In this document: positions 12,014 through 22,392 of the stretch, in pieces
Position numbering within the stretch: the first letter of the stretch is position 1
How the letters are laid out: the number at the start of each line of letters is the position of its first letter
Origin: Fallopia convolvulus
Taxonomy: Eukaryota > Streptophyta > Magnoliopsida > Caryophyllales > Polygonaceae
Length of the DNA stretch: 64,000 bases
NCBI GenBank assembly: GCA_964016875.1
Contig: OZ024735.1
Location: forward strand, 13,183,699 to 13,247,698
Reading direction: 5' to 3'
Notes under the pieces: generated by a model
Told to the model about the DNA's origin: nothing
The model's database searches: none
What the model saw: the letters and a program-made list of their open reading frames with translations, nothing else
Translations under genes and position numbers: made by a program

Positions 12014-14195
12014 ATGGCTCCACCAGCCCATTCTTATGCCGAGATAAAGGCATGGATTCAAAACAACCCTAAAGCCCTTTTCCTCTCCATGATGGAGGAC
12101 ATCGAGAAGGAGCAAAATCAAGCTCTTCGCAATGTTCTCATCGAGGGACTTTACAATTACGTAAGTCCCTTTCTTCCTCCTCCGGCAACGCACCTCCCAG
12201 CGTCGCCGTCCTCCTCCCTTCCTCCACCGTCTTCTTCCTCCGAGATTGCCATCGTCGACAGTTTCGGACCCGAACCTCCTTCTAAGCACGAAAAATCAAG
12301 ATCCAAATAATCCAAACACTCTTCCAAAGATCCTTCAAAACCCAAACGCAAACACTCCGAGATCTCTTCCTCCTCTCTTTACTCTGAAAAGAAGAAACCA
12401 TTCTTCAAATTCGACGAGTATCTCAACTGCTCCAAACCCACCTCTTGTGTCGAAAAAACCCCACTCATTTTTCCCCTCCCTTCCACCCCTGGGAACTCTC
12501 AATCCCAGCATCAACTTCCACCACCTCCAGTTCAAACCACTTCCACAACTCCCCCTTCTCTTCTCCTTACTGAGGGAACTTCTAACCTCCCTCTCTCGTC
12601 ACCAAAGACACATCCTCCACCCTCCGCCTCCCCCATTGCCAACTCTCCCACTACTTCACATCCTGCCTTTGGGAACTCTAGTCCCAAGGCTCGCACTCCT
12701 ACTCCTCCTCCTTCCACTCCCAAGGTCCCAACGCCACAACATTCTCCTCTCCCTCCCTCTTCTCCCACCACAATACAACTCCCTTCCCCACCTCCTTCGG
12801 CCCAGAAAACCATAGATCTCGACTCCGACGAGGATAATCTCCCCATCGGAGTCCTTGCTCACCAGAAGGCCCAAGCACCCATTGTGATGGGAACTAAGGA
12901 AGAGGAAGCCCAACTCCGAGCCTCTGTTTGAGCAAGGGACCGAGACCCAAGACACTGTGGACCCAGAATTAGAGGCCCAAGAACAGGAGGTCCCAGCCTT
13001 GCCGTCTAAAGCTGGGCCAAGCTCTCGTCACTAAGACGATGACGAGGAGGAAACCGGGCTGACCTCCTCCGACGATGAAGGGACCTCCAGCAATGACGCT
13101 GAGGACCATGAGGAGGCCACCACTGTCACTGAGCCCGTTGGCATCCCAACTCCCGGACACCAAATGGTGGTGTCCGTAGAGGCCCTAGAGGAAAGGAACC
13201 GGCCTTTGCTGCTCGAAGCGGCTGACCCCCCTCAACAAAAAGGAAAGACTACGGTCTCTAGGGGGAACTCCAAGAAGAAAGGGAAAGGAACTGTGCCCAA
13301 AAAAATTCATATCTCTGAGAATCGCAAGCTCCTTCCCCTACTCATCCTCTCTGAAAAACAGCTCACCGATGAAGGGCTAGGGCAACTATGGGACCTGATC
13401 AAGGCCCAAGGATGGGACCACATGTGTAGTGAAGCCGTGAGTGTCGATCCCTCTCAGGTGCGCCGATTCTACAACCATTTCGTGGTCCATGACGATGGCA
13501 CCAAGGGAACTCTCTCCCTCGAAGGCGATGACTTCATCTTCACCACATCCACAATCCGCCTTCAACTACAGGTCCCCGTACAGGGAATCCAAGAACTGCC
13601 CACCAAGAGCTGGGGCGACTTCAACAACGAGGTGATCTATAACACGATCTACGAGGGCCGTGTTCCCACCACTGGCACCTCTACTCATCACCTGTCCCTC
13701 ATTGCCAAGCTGGCCCATCAATTCATCATCAACATGGTGATCCCTCGCCAGGAGAAGCGCCTTGTTATCAATATTCCTGATGCCATCATCCTCTACCACT
13801 TCCTCCTCAAAAAGCCCATCAATGTTCCTCGCATTATACTCCGGCACATGGAGAAGTGTATGACTTCCAAATCCCACTCCCTTCCTTATGCTGGCCTCAT
13901 CAAGAAACTCTTGCTCAGAGAGGGCCTCTACGACACCACCAAAGAAGAGGTCACCATCGGAAGGGAACTGGACATCTCTGTGGTCCACAAAATGCGCCAC
14001 TCTGAGCCAGTAGAAGATCAAGAAAGGCTGCCCTCTGGTGAAGGCGCCCAGGATGGGAACACTCAAGTGTTGCAACACATTGCCAACACTTTAGACCAAG
14101 TGGCGCGGGGACAAGCACAAATTGTTAAAGGCCAGGAAAAGCTTATACAAGTCTTGATTCGGCTTTGCGATGCCCTGTCCCCACCACGCCCATGA
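12014..14195 (+). pseudogene. Sirevirus env-like gene, frameshifted
   Basis: An ATG at 12014 (MAPPAHSYAEIKAW) opens a Pro/Ser-rich section. This frame meets TAA at 12308 and continues to about 12910, where the reading shifts by one base. After the shift one more TAA (near 13032) occurs, and the frame is then open from 13164 to TGA-bounded 14195. The acidic middle is followed by a conserved block (about 13320-13980) resembling the 'putative plant transposon protein' regions found downstream of Sirevirus pol. The C-terminal ~50 residues look coiled-coil. I see no convincing signal peptide or transmembrane segment. The 'env' role is by position only and is unproven for this family. Confidence 0.7.
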
Positions 14196-14558
14196 TCTTT
14201 TCCTTCTTTTTTCCTAGCCTCAATGTTCCCACAAAAATTATCTCTTGTGTTCCTATGTACATCTTTTTGCTTAAGTAATGAATGGTTTTTAGTATGATTG
14301 CGTGTTCCTTTCCTTCCTTATCTATGTGTTTACTTGTTTTCGATGATGTCAAAAGGGGGAAAGACAAAAAATGCGAGATGAGTTAAGTTGAAAAGATACC
14401 ACAAAATACGCTATAGCTAAAGGGGAACAATTGCATAAAAAGCTAAGTACGAACTCAGTGATTCACAAGAAGTGGCTCCCTAGGAATACGCGTAGGAACT
14501 CATTTGCATATCATGCTTTAAAATACTTGCTGATTTTTGTGATAGGTTTGTCATCATC
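14196..14558 (+). other. Sirevirus 3' untranslated region
   Basis: No gene. It contains further GTTCCC/GGGAAC copies (14226, 14422) and a purine stretch 'caaaagggggaaagacaaaaaa' near 14350 that resembles a second, upstream polypurine tract. Extra upstream PPT copies are a known Sirevirus trait. Confidence 0.5.
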
Positions 14559-14570
14559 AAAAAGGGGGAA
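14559..14570 (+). other. Polypurine tract of the Sirevirus
   Basis: AAAAAGGGGGAA ends two bases before the 3' LTR. This is the expected plus-strand priming site. Confidence 0.9.
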
Positions 14571-14572
14571 AT

Positions 14573-15630
14573 TGTTGGAACGATGTTGGGACCTCTGGTT
14601 CAAAACATCGGAACAACGATACAGTTCTCCGAGTTTTGATAATGACAAACACCATAAGGGAACTAATGTGCTTCGATCAAGTATTTCCAAGGAATACAGG
14701 TTGAGCAAGGAACCTCCATGAATGACTAAAGATCACAGGAGCACAGAATGAAGAGTTCCCATCAAAGGAACTCTGAAGATGAAAGTTCCCAAGAAGATAG
14801 GAACTCCCAAGAATGACCAGAGGTCACAGGTTTACACGATGAAGAGTTTCTCTCAAAGGAACTCTGAAGAGGACAGTTCCCACGATATGGGAACTCACAT
14901 GTGAAGACAAGGACCGATCAGCGCATATCACGGGATCCTGTCTTGGACAGGATGAAGGCACAGTCTGAGGAGCAGACTGTCATGATTGATCCAACGGTCC
15001 GATCATTTCAAGAAGTTGACCTAGTTCAAATTGAAGTCACATGTGAAGAAAGTACAACTTGGGCATCAAGCAAAGGGAATTTCGGACACAAATGAAAGAT
15101 GCGATTGGAGCCCAAGTTCACTCGAGTATAAAGCCAAATGAATAGTACTCGGATTGAGTACTTCTCCCAGAACTCACAAATACCCACAACGGAGAAAGAG
15201 AAAGAAGAAGAGAAGTCCCCGGCGGCGAGTGTCTGATCTCGACGACGGTGAAGCCAAGTTCCCAGGAGCAAGGGAACTGCGATTCGGTGTAAGGTTTGAG
15301 TTACTTATTTAGTGATTGTTGTTCGCTTAGGAACTTAGTTGAGAAGATTCATTAGTGTTGCTAGAGTTAGGTAGAACGCGTAGGAACAGAGAAGTTTGAA
15401 TCTGGCTGTTTGTAACTAAGGAACAAATCAATAATATAAGTAAGTCATTCAAAATCCTCCAAGAGGAGGTAGAGGTTTACCCATACAACTAGTTGGTTGT
15501 AGTGGGGTTCCTCTATAAGGGAACTGTGTTCATTTTGTCTTTTTAATACTTGCGATAGTTTCTTCCGCTGCCTTGGGAACAGCTTTATAGCCAGTTCCCA
15601 AGCTCTAAGCTAACCGGTCCCGATCCAACA
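14573..15630 (+). repeat. 3' LTR of the Sirevirus
   Basis: It is identical in length (1058 bp) and ends (TGTTGG...CCAACA) to the 5' LTR, with about 24 substitutions and no indel by eye. It is followed by the TSD CAAGC at 15631. Confidence 0.95.
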
Positions 15631-15776
15631 CAAGCAAGAATGGAGAAAAGGCAGGCAAAATTTCTCATGCACTGGTTAACGTCAATTCAATCAGACATCA
15701 ATTTGACTCTTGAAGAAGAAGAAAAATTATGTGTGTTTATATTAAAATAGTTGTAATATGGGTAGACAAGTTACAT

Positions 15777-15858
15777 TAGCCTAGCGGAATTGAGTGTTTA
15801 TTAATTTATGAAGGGTGCAAGAGGTCTCGGGTTCGAGTCCCGGCTCTTGACCCTTTTA
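15777..15858 (+). other. tRNA-like pol III promoter module in unit B
   Basis: An A-box-like TAGCCTAGCGG (15777-15787) and a B-box GGTTCGAGTCC (15830-15840) are 53 bp apart, start to start. The B-box sits in a GC stem (CGGGTTCGAGTCCCGG) and a TTTT run follows at about 15854. Unit C has the same arrangement at 36106-36169 with the same spacing. No complete cloverleaf is evident, so I do not call a tRNA gene. It may be tRNA-derived sequence captured by this family. Confidence 0.55.
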
Positions 15859-16224
15859 TTTTGCCTTGTTTCATATTTTTGCTTCCTTGTAATTATTACA
15901 TTAATAAAATTCAAAAATTATTATTAATTATATTTGTTTTGAATTTTATTTTCCCTTTTGACAATCTTTTATAACCTTTTTATAATTTATTAATAAAATT
16001 ATAAGAATATTTAAACTCTCTATTTAAGAGAAAAAATATTTAATTAAGTACCCGATTTGCTTAATATATTTATTGAAATTCTTAATTGTCATTGTAATAA
16101 ACTTCTATAATTTCTTTATAATTTAATATGAAATTATAAAGATTATTAAGTTCTCTACTTTAGAGAAAAAAATTATTGGGATAAATATCCATTTTGTTAT
16201 ATTTAAAGTTTAGCGGATATTACA
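15859..16224. other. AT-rich 3' end of unit B
   Basis: This is non-coding. It shares with the end of unit C the phrase 'ctctatttaagagaaaaaa' and the final 'agcgg.tattaca'. It contains a local near-duplication of an ~100-bp motif (around 15995-16050 and 16120-16175, each with 'ttctct..tt.agagaaaaaa'). Confidence 0.55.
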
Positions 16225-16890
16225 GTCGAAGCTTTCCAACGAGGGGTGACCCAAGGAAGAGACCTCCATAAAGAATTAACTAAACACCCATGCATCAGCT
16301 TCGAGGATGTTCAAACTTAAGCGCTCGCCCAAATCCCTCTAGAAGAAGATCAAGAGAAGGTGAAGCATGTTGTTAGTCTTGCTTTTAATTTAGTTCCGAG
16401 AGGCTTTGCGTTTCTTTACCAAGAAAAAAGAGAAGGTGAGGCAAATGACTGTCTAGGATTGGGTCGAGAGGAGAGCTGCCCTAGACCATCATTGAGAATG
16501 GAAAAATAAACCTTACCTTCGTCATCAATTAGATACGGTACAAACAAATGCTGCTAGCACAAGGGTCACCAAAGACAAAACCATGAGACCAAATCTAAGC
16601 TCGACGAGTGCAAACTTGGCTTAATGCAAACAAAGCTAGTCAGGAACCTCAAGAAGCTTGGTAATATGGTTAGGTGGCCCAAGAAGAGTGAGAACCCTAA
16701 CCCTAAAAGAGAAAAGACTAGGTGGTGCGATTTGAATGACAATCAATGTCACTTGTCCAACGAATGGATGGCTTTAAGGAGAGAAATAGCATATCTCCTA
16801 TGAAGGGAGCAATGGCGGAAGTTGCTCCAGATGCCAAAATCCAATAGGGGATCATAAGAGATCAACCCGCAAGGAAACCGCCGTCGCCGG
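16225..16890 (+). pseudogene. Tat-like gag, C-terminal part (broken)
   Basis: Translation resumes with VEAFQRG and a KELTKHPCISFEDVQ-like block typical of Tat gag, followed by ALAQI and LEED. Later it shows WCDLNDNQCHLSNEW...LRREIAYLL, the degenerate zinc-knuckle region of the family. Several in-frame stops and shifts are present. It continues the fragment ending at 1435. Confidence 0.65.
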
Positions 16891-17039
16891 TTCAAGTGTG
16901 GTTGGTCAACGTTATCTTCGAAGGATCCAATACTTGTGGTCTCATCTACTCCGCATGAAGCGTCATGCAAAAGAAGGTACCTTTGAGCGACCGATGGCCC
17001 CCAATCGACAAGGAAGATCCTTAGGTGTTCCTATTATTA

Positions 17040-17340
17040 CTTCGACAATTTTGATGACAAGAATCTTGTGGCAACCCACCATGATGGTCTAGTGATCTCG
17101 CTCTCTATAGGAAATGTGCTGGTAAGAAGGGTGTTGGTCAATATAGGAATCTTAACAAATCTAATGATGCTCGATGTCTTTAAGGAGACAGGACTAAGTG
17201 AAGCAAACATTGACAAACAACCAGTCCCAATTATAGGGTTTAGTGGCAAGTTGAAACACATCATCGACGAGATACTATTACAACGTAATCATGGAGTGGC
17301 CATGGATCCATCATATGAAAGTTGTACCATCAATGTATAA
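17040..17340 (+). pseudogene. Tat-like aspartic protease (broken)
   Basis: The frame at 17068-17340 contains HHDGLVISLSIGNVLVRRVLVNIG and PVPIIGFSGKLKH. The family wording is a ...LVDTGSS active site; here it reads LVNIGIL, so the catalytic Asp is Asn and the site is dead. It lies between gag and RT as expected. Confidence 0.7.
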
Positions 17341-17559
17341 TCAAACAATCAAGTTTCCACACCTTGGGGGATTCGGGAAATAAGAGGAGACCAAAGGTTG
17401 GCTCGAGAATGCTACAAATCAACCCTGAAACCAGTCGCTAGTCAGATGTCGGCATAGCAATTATAAATCACCACGAAACCCACTACACCTAGAAGATCAG
17501 AAGTTGAAGACGTGGGGGAAGTGGCGTTAGAGGAATCTCAGCCACATCGGACTGTCAAG

Positions 17560-18505
17560 GTCGGTTCTAATTTAGAGATCGAGACGAGTGTCGAGTTGCT
17601 CAGTTTCTTATGAAAGAACCAAGATTGCTTTGCTTGGTCACGTGAAGATACGATGAGGATAGACCCTGAGATCATCACGCATAATCTCAACATTGATCCC
17701 AATTACCCTCCGGTAAAGTAGAAATGTAGCAAGTTTTCCCCTAAAAGAAACAAGATAGTGGATGACGAGATGAAGAAGCTAATAGAGACCAAGAAGATTA
17801 GGGAAATCAATTACCCCGATTAGCTGGCCAACGTTGCAATGGTACAAAAAAGAACAGAAAGTGGAGAGTTTGCATCAACTTTACTAGTTCTTAATAAAGT
17901 ATGCCCTAAGGATTCTTCCCCTGCCTCACTTAGATGCAATGGTGGATGCAACAACCGATCATGAGCTCTTGACCATCATGGACCCCTTCAGTGGTTACGA
18001 TCACATACAAATACATTCGGGGGAATAGGAGAAGATAACTTTCATCATCAACGGTTGGTGAATAGAATGTTCTAGAAGCATAATGGAAGTTTACATTGAT
18101 GACATGCTCGTCAAATCCAAGAAAGCACAAAGTCACTTTGAGCATTTGGAAGAAGCATTGAGATTCTTCGATAGCATAGCATGAAGTTGAGCCCTTCCAA
18201 GTGCACGTTCGGTGTCAAGTCCGACAAGTTCTTGGGGTAACTCGTAACTCAAAGGAGGATAGGAGCTAGCCAAGACTAGATTTAAGCTTTAGCCTCTCTA
18301 AGACCTCCTAGGTGAATGAAAGATTTTCAGAAGTTGAAAGGGAAGATTGTAGCACTAAATAGGTTCATCTCAAAGTCCTCAAACTGTTGTTGTCTATTTT
18401 TTTAGGTTCTTCAAAAGAATCAACCTTCAAATGGATATTTAAAAATGGGGAAGCTTTCAAGGAGTTGAAAAAAAATACTTTGCTAATCCTCTACTCCTTT
18501 CCAAG
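17560..18505 (+). pseudogene. Tat-like reverse transcriptase (broken, internal deletion)
   Basis: Recognisable blocks in order are CFAWSREDTMRIDPE, LNIDPNYPPVK, KRNKIVDDEMKKL, CPKDS, LDAMVDATTDHELL and MDPFSGYDHIQIH. The catalytic EVYIDDMLVKSKK box is near 18086. Between the KITF block and YIDD about 35 residues normally present are missing. Stops are frequent. Unit E interrupts it at 18510; the text resumes at 25941 with PEDGETLMLYLAIS-like sequence. Confidence 0.7.
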
Positions 18506-18510
18506 CCCGA

Positions 18511-19041
18511 TGATGCGACCCCCGTCATGGATGCTAGCCAGGAGGACGACGCATTCACACTTCGCTCGGATGGCCCCATAACTCGTGCCAGGACTCGAGC
18601 AATCCAGGTTGCGACACAATCACTTGTGGAGCGCCTCTCCGCAGGCCACGGCACGCCCCTCGCCGCGCCGACGCACACTGCCTTGTGCGTCCTCGGCGTT
18701 GAGGAACCTCAACTCGGACCGACACTGACAACCTCCAACCCCTTGCCACCATCGGACCCAAGCCTTGCACCGTGCCATGGATCGCATCTTGAGGTTCTCA
18801 CGACACTCGCACCAGCGCCCTCGCCAGCGTCCTCACAAGCTCCCAGTACCGCGCCGTGACCTCGCCTGCGCCGTGTCCGAGTCTCGCCAGCGCCGTGCCA
18901 AGCATGTCGTGACACTCCTTGCTCGGCCACGGACGAGCAATCCCTTTTTAGTAGTTTTTTGCACTTTTACCATTATAGAACATTGCTATTACTAGTTTTA
19001 TGTTTTTAGTAGGTGATTTATGGGCCTTGCGCCGATAGGAT
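18511..19041 (+). repeat. Unit E 5' LTR, lacking its promoter and 3' third
   Basis: It matches 25061-25591 of the 3' LTR up to 'gggccttgcgccgatagga', then breaks off into unrelated internal sequence. About 340 bp, including the TATA box and LTR end, plus the PBS are missing. The LTR start encodes the same C-terminal peptide (DGPITRART) as the end of pol. Confidence 0.85.
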
Positions 19042-19406
19042 TTGTGTTTGTCTTGCTATAAAAAAAAACTTGTTGTTCGACTATTAGAGGCAAAATAAGG
19101 TAACATAGTCGATCGATTAAAAAAAAATCTCGTGGAGATCACAAGCCAAAATAAGGCAAGATCCTTCACATTATTTCATCACTTCGGCAACCCTCATTGC
19201 CGCAATCTCTTGCTAGTGTAATTTTGGTTTCAAACTTGCCTAGTCTTGCTTTGCTTGCATTGTAATTTTCGGATCCATCTCTTTGATCGAGTTGAGTGAT
19301 CTTAGCCTAGCCAATCCTTGTTCGTGTGGTTTGAACTAAAGGGTAGGCTTGACTTAAGCGAACCGTAAACTCGTTGTCTTATTTTTGTGAACTTCTTACT
19401 GCTTCA
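19042..19406 (+). other. Unit E leader between the deletion point and gag
   Basis: There is no gene. It contains 'aaaataaggtaacatagtcgatcgattaaaaaa' and a related copy 'aaaataaggcaagatccttcac', each after a poly-A run. No primer binding site is visible. Confidence 0.5.
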
Positions 19407-21186
19407 ATGACTGGTGTTACCATAGGGACAATTTCGGACTCGGGAGATGGTGTCAACAACGACAATCCGACAAACACCAATCCAACCGAGTTGCCGAATC
19501 AACATCATAACTTTTCACCAGAAGCTTTGGCACGCATACAAGAGCTCGAAAAGCTCTTAGCCGAGAGCCAAGCTCAGTCCAAGCACACGGTGCTGGGGCC
19601 CATGCCCTCGCCTCGGAGATCCACGTGAACCCGGGGGTGTCCGCGGACGAGATAGCCAAGGCTCGTGCCAAGGGGAAGCAACATGCCCAACCATCCTCAC
19701 AATTCGGCACCATGCATCGCATGGAGTTGATCAAAGAAAGTCGCCAATATGATAAGCACGATGGTGGTCCCCGGACCGCGGATCGCTATCAAATGGCGCG
19801 AGATTATAGGGACACACAAGTGTACAACGTATATTCCGATGAGGAGTACAACTCCGAGGAGTATAGACGCCAACACATGAGTGGGGACCTAAGAAAAAGC
19901 ATTCAAGCAAGAAGACGCCGGCATATGTTTACGAAACCCCAAAGCGGAAGCACGGGGCCAAGTATTACGATGCCGACGCATACAGAGTTGAGGACGACCT
20001 CGGGCATCAAAGTGCTCGGAGTCCGTTTTTCGATTTTGAAAATGATTATGATGAGTTTTCTGACTACTCTAAAGAATCGTCTTTTGAACATCCACATGTG
20101 CAGGATCCAGATGAACTAGACAGCCGGCCTTCGGATTGGATCCCGCCACCGCGCCTCGCCAAGAATCGCACCGAGTACGACCGAGTCTATGGCTCGGGTC
20201 GCAAGCACGCCGCGAAGGGAAGACGCGACAGGGATCGAGACACTCGGCGTCTGCGGAGGCCCGATGATGGAAACGATCCGGACAATGGCGATGACAATCC
20301 ACCACGAGGCCCGCCTCGGCACCGGCGCGACAGACGAGCGCATTCGCCTCGGCGTCCTAGCCCTCGGCGCGATCATGATCGAAGAGATGCAAGGGATCCA
20401 CGCCACAACCGACGCGATATTAAGGTAAAATTCGAACCCTTTTACGGTTCTTATGATCCTGATGCTTTTATCGAGTGGTTGCAAGGTACGGAGTACATGC
20501 TCCGACACTTAGGTTATGAAGATGACGAGAAAGTGGAAGTTGTGACTTTGCACTTCCATGGTGCCGCTAGGACTTGGTGGAACCGGTTCGAGTCCGAAAG
20601 GATTCGACAAGGCAAACCCCTAATCCGCGAGTGGCATCAACTGGTCTACATCTTGAAGAAGAGATATATTTCGGCAGATTACAAGGACAAGATGCACATA
20701 GAGATTATGCGCATCAAGCAAGGATCGATGACGCCGGAAGAGTATTTTTCCAAGCTTGAAGACATGTTCTTCAAGGCTGGCATGAGTGTGTCGCCCTCGG
20801 TGATGAAGACGAGATTCATCTCGGGATTGCGACAATCAATTCAAGATCGCTTGCAGATTCTTCCAATCAAGGACATCAACAACTTGGTTCACACCGCCAT
20901 GCAAATCCACAAGCAAGAAATGCAAACCAAGTCGGGATGGTCCAATTCGAGGTATGTTTCTAACTCTAGTTAATCCAGTTTTTCTACTAATCGGGTTGCT
21001 CCTTCTTTTCCAAGTGCTTCGACAGGTTCCAAGGCCAAAAACGAAGCCCCGCCTTCCAAGGCGCCAGCCGCACCACGCAACGCCGAGCCGAGTGCCGATC
21101 GCGCACGAGACATGGCATGCTACAAATGTGGAGGCCGTGGGCACATTCAACGGAACTGTGCGAATGCCAAGAAAGTATTGTTTACA
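19407..21186 (+). pseudogene. gag: Unit E gag
   Basis: It starts MTGVTIGTISDSGDG at 19407 and shifts frame near 19590 and again near 19910. From 20098 it is open in the pol frame to TAA at 20971. The retrotransposon gag domain is clear from about 20430 (FEPFYGSYDPDAFIEWLQG ... TWWNRFE ... EEYFSKLEDMFF). A zinc knuckle CYKCGGRGHIQRNC follows at about 21118-21160, after the stop. The Arg/Asp-rich segment before the gag domain (20210-20410) is rich in CTCGGCGTC-type motifs. It is particle protein by family and non-functional here. Confidence 0.85.
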
Positions 21187-22239
21187 ACAGAAGGGGAGAC
21201 ATATGATAGCCAAGATGAAGAGGAGATCGAGCCACCATTGACCGAGGACGCCGAGCTAGAGTGCGATCCCTCGGAGGCTCTCGGCGTCGCCAAACTTCAA
21301 TTGGTGACAAGGCGCGCATTGAGCATGAGTGAGGCGCCAAAGACGGATCAAAGGGAGCAACTCTTCCACACTCGTTGTTTGGTCAACAATGTTTCTTTGG
21401 GCGTCATCATTGATTCGGGAAGCTGCGCCAATTTCCTCTCCATAAAAGTTGTTGATCATTTCAAATTGCCGACCACACCACATCCACAACCGTTCAAGCT
21501 ACAATGGATATCCAATGACGGAGGAGATTGGGTCGACAAACAGGTAATCTTCAACTTTTCAATTGGTCAATATTCGGATTCCATTCTTTGTAACGTAACG
21601 CCAATTGACGCCACACACCTCTTGTTGGGGCGCCCATGGCAATACGATCGTCGCGTGCTTCACGACGGGTATTTGAACACTTACATGTTCAATTACCACG
21701 GGAAGTACGTGACCCTCTTACCTATGTCGCCTAGTGAAGCTCTACAGGATGAAGCCGAGAGGCAAAGACAGAAAGCTAGCGACAGCGGCACCGGCGCGCC
21801 GAACACGACGCCAACGGCGTCCACAACCAATCCTGCCGATTCCAAGGGAGTTTATGGTGCCAACACTCATCAAAACAGTAGTGAAGATGTTACAGATTGG
21901 AAGCGCCGACAAAAGCTGGAGTCGGGCCGACAGTTCGCATCGCGGGGCATCGACAATGCACCAAACGCTGCAGATTTCAACAAACAGGGGCTTCAGCAAT
22001 TTTCTGGTGATTCCATGGGCGTTTCTGGTGCAAAACAGATTAAAATTGACTTCCCACCAAATTTGAAGAAAAAACGCCCAGGAGAAGTCAATTTGAGCAA
22101 GGGACCGCCGAGTGAGTCTCCTAGCGTCGCACAGCACGCCGTCGTTGCACGAAAACTGGGATTCAAGAGCTACGGGATGAATTTCACGGCGTTTCCAGGG
22201 GCGTTCATTCACAAAATCCAGGGGCTACAACATATTTAA
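21187..22239 (+). pseudogene. Unit E protease and protease-RT linker
   Basis: The frame opened at 21112 carries IIDSGSCANFLS (active-site DSG intact) near 21409 and the late protease block HLLLGRPWQYDRRVLHDGY near 21620. A long low-complexity linker of about 180 residues follows and ends at TAA near 22237. RT resumes in the same frame at 22393 after about 150 bp with stops. Confidence 0.8.
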
Positions 22240-22392
22240 AAAATCGCCCCAGAACCACCTCGTACGAGCTCCGACGCCGAGCCACCTTTGCTAGGCACAT
22301 GCTAGGATCGTCTTCTCTTAGCCAGGCGTCGGGACGTCGAAAAATCTATCCAGGGGAGTCTTTCTTGTTTCATTCTTTTTCCCCTACTTTCT

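Larger units (their letters stand above)
4818..15630 (+). mobile_element. Sirevirus-type Ty1/copia retrotransposon, complete structure
   Basis: It has two 1058-bp LTRs, a TSD CAAGC at 4813-4817 and 15631-15635, a tRNA-Met type PBS at 5878, gag-pol in one frame (5931-11261), an env-like ORF (12014-14195) and a polypurine tract just before the 3' LTR. The pol order protease, integrase, RT, RNase H is that of copia. The extra ORF after pol, large size and zinc-knuckle gag point to Sirevirus. I count by eye about 24 differences between the LTRs (2.3%), so it is young relative to its host unit B. Four in-frame stops in gag-pol and a frameshift in the env-like gene make it non-autonomous. Confidence 0.93.
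1436..16224. mobile_element. Unit B: TGTAACACCCC...ATTACA element, probable large solo LTR, hosting the Sirevirus
   Basis: B begins TGTAACACCCCTATTT and ends GCGGATATTACA, with TG...CA ends. It is flanked by GCCGA (1431-1435) and GTCGA (16225-16229), a 5-bp TSD with one mismatch that restores the Tat gag reading when removed. Without the nested Sirevirus it is about 4.0 kb and has no coding capacity. Unit C at 26293-36398 has the same ends and shares the AT-rich middle, a G+C-rich block followed by a 'gggttttggggt' tract, and the pol III-like module, so the two are one family. The ends, TSD and lack of genes fit a solo LTR of a large-LTR gypsy family. A non-autonomous element is the alternative. 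Confidence 0.65.

Noticed and set aside
12246..12846. Pro/Leu-rich proteins in other frames of the Sirevirus env-like gene
   Set aside because: Shadow frames of a C- and CT-rich coding region on both strands.
15777..15858. Functional tRNA gene
   Set aside because: Only box-like elements and the T-arm stem are visible; no complete acceptor stem, D-arm and anticodon arm could be paired.
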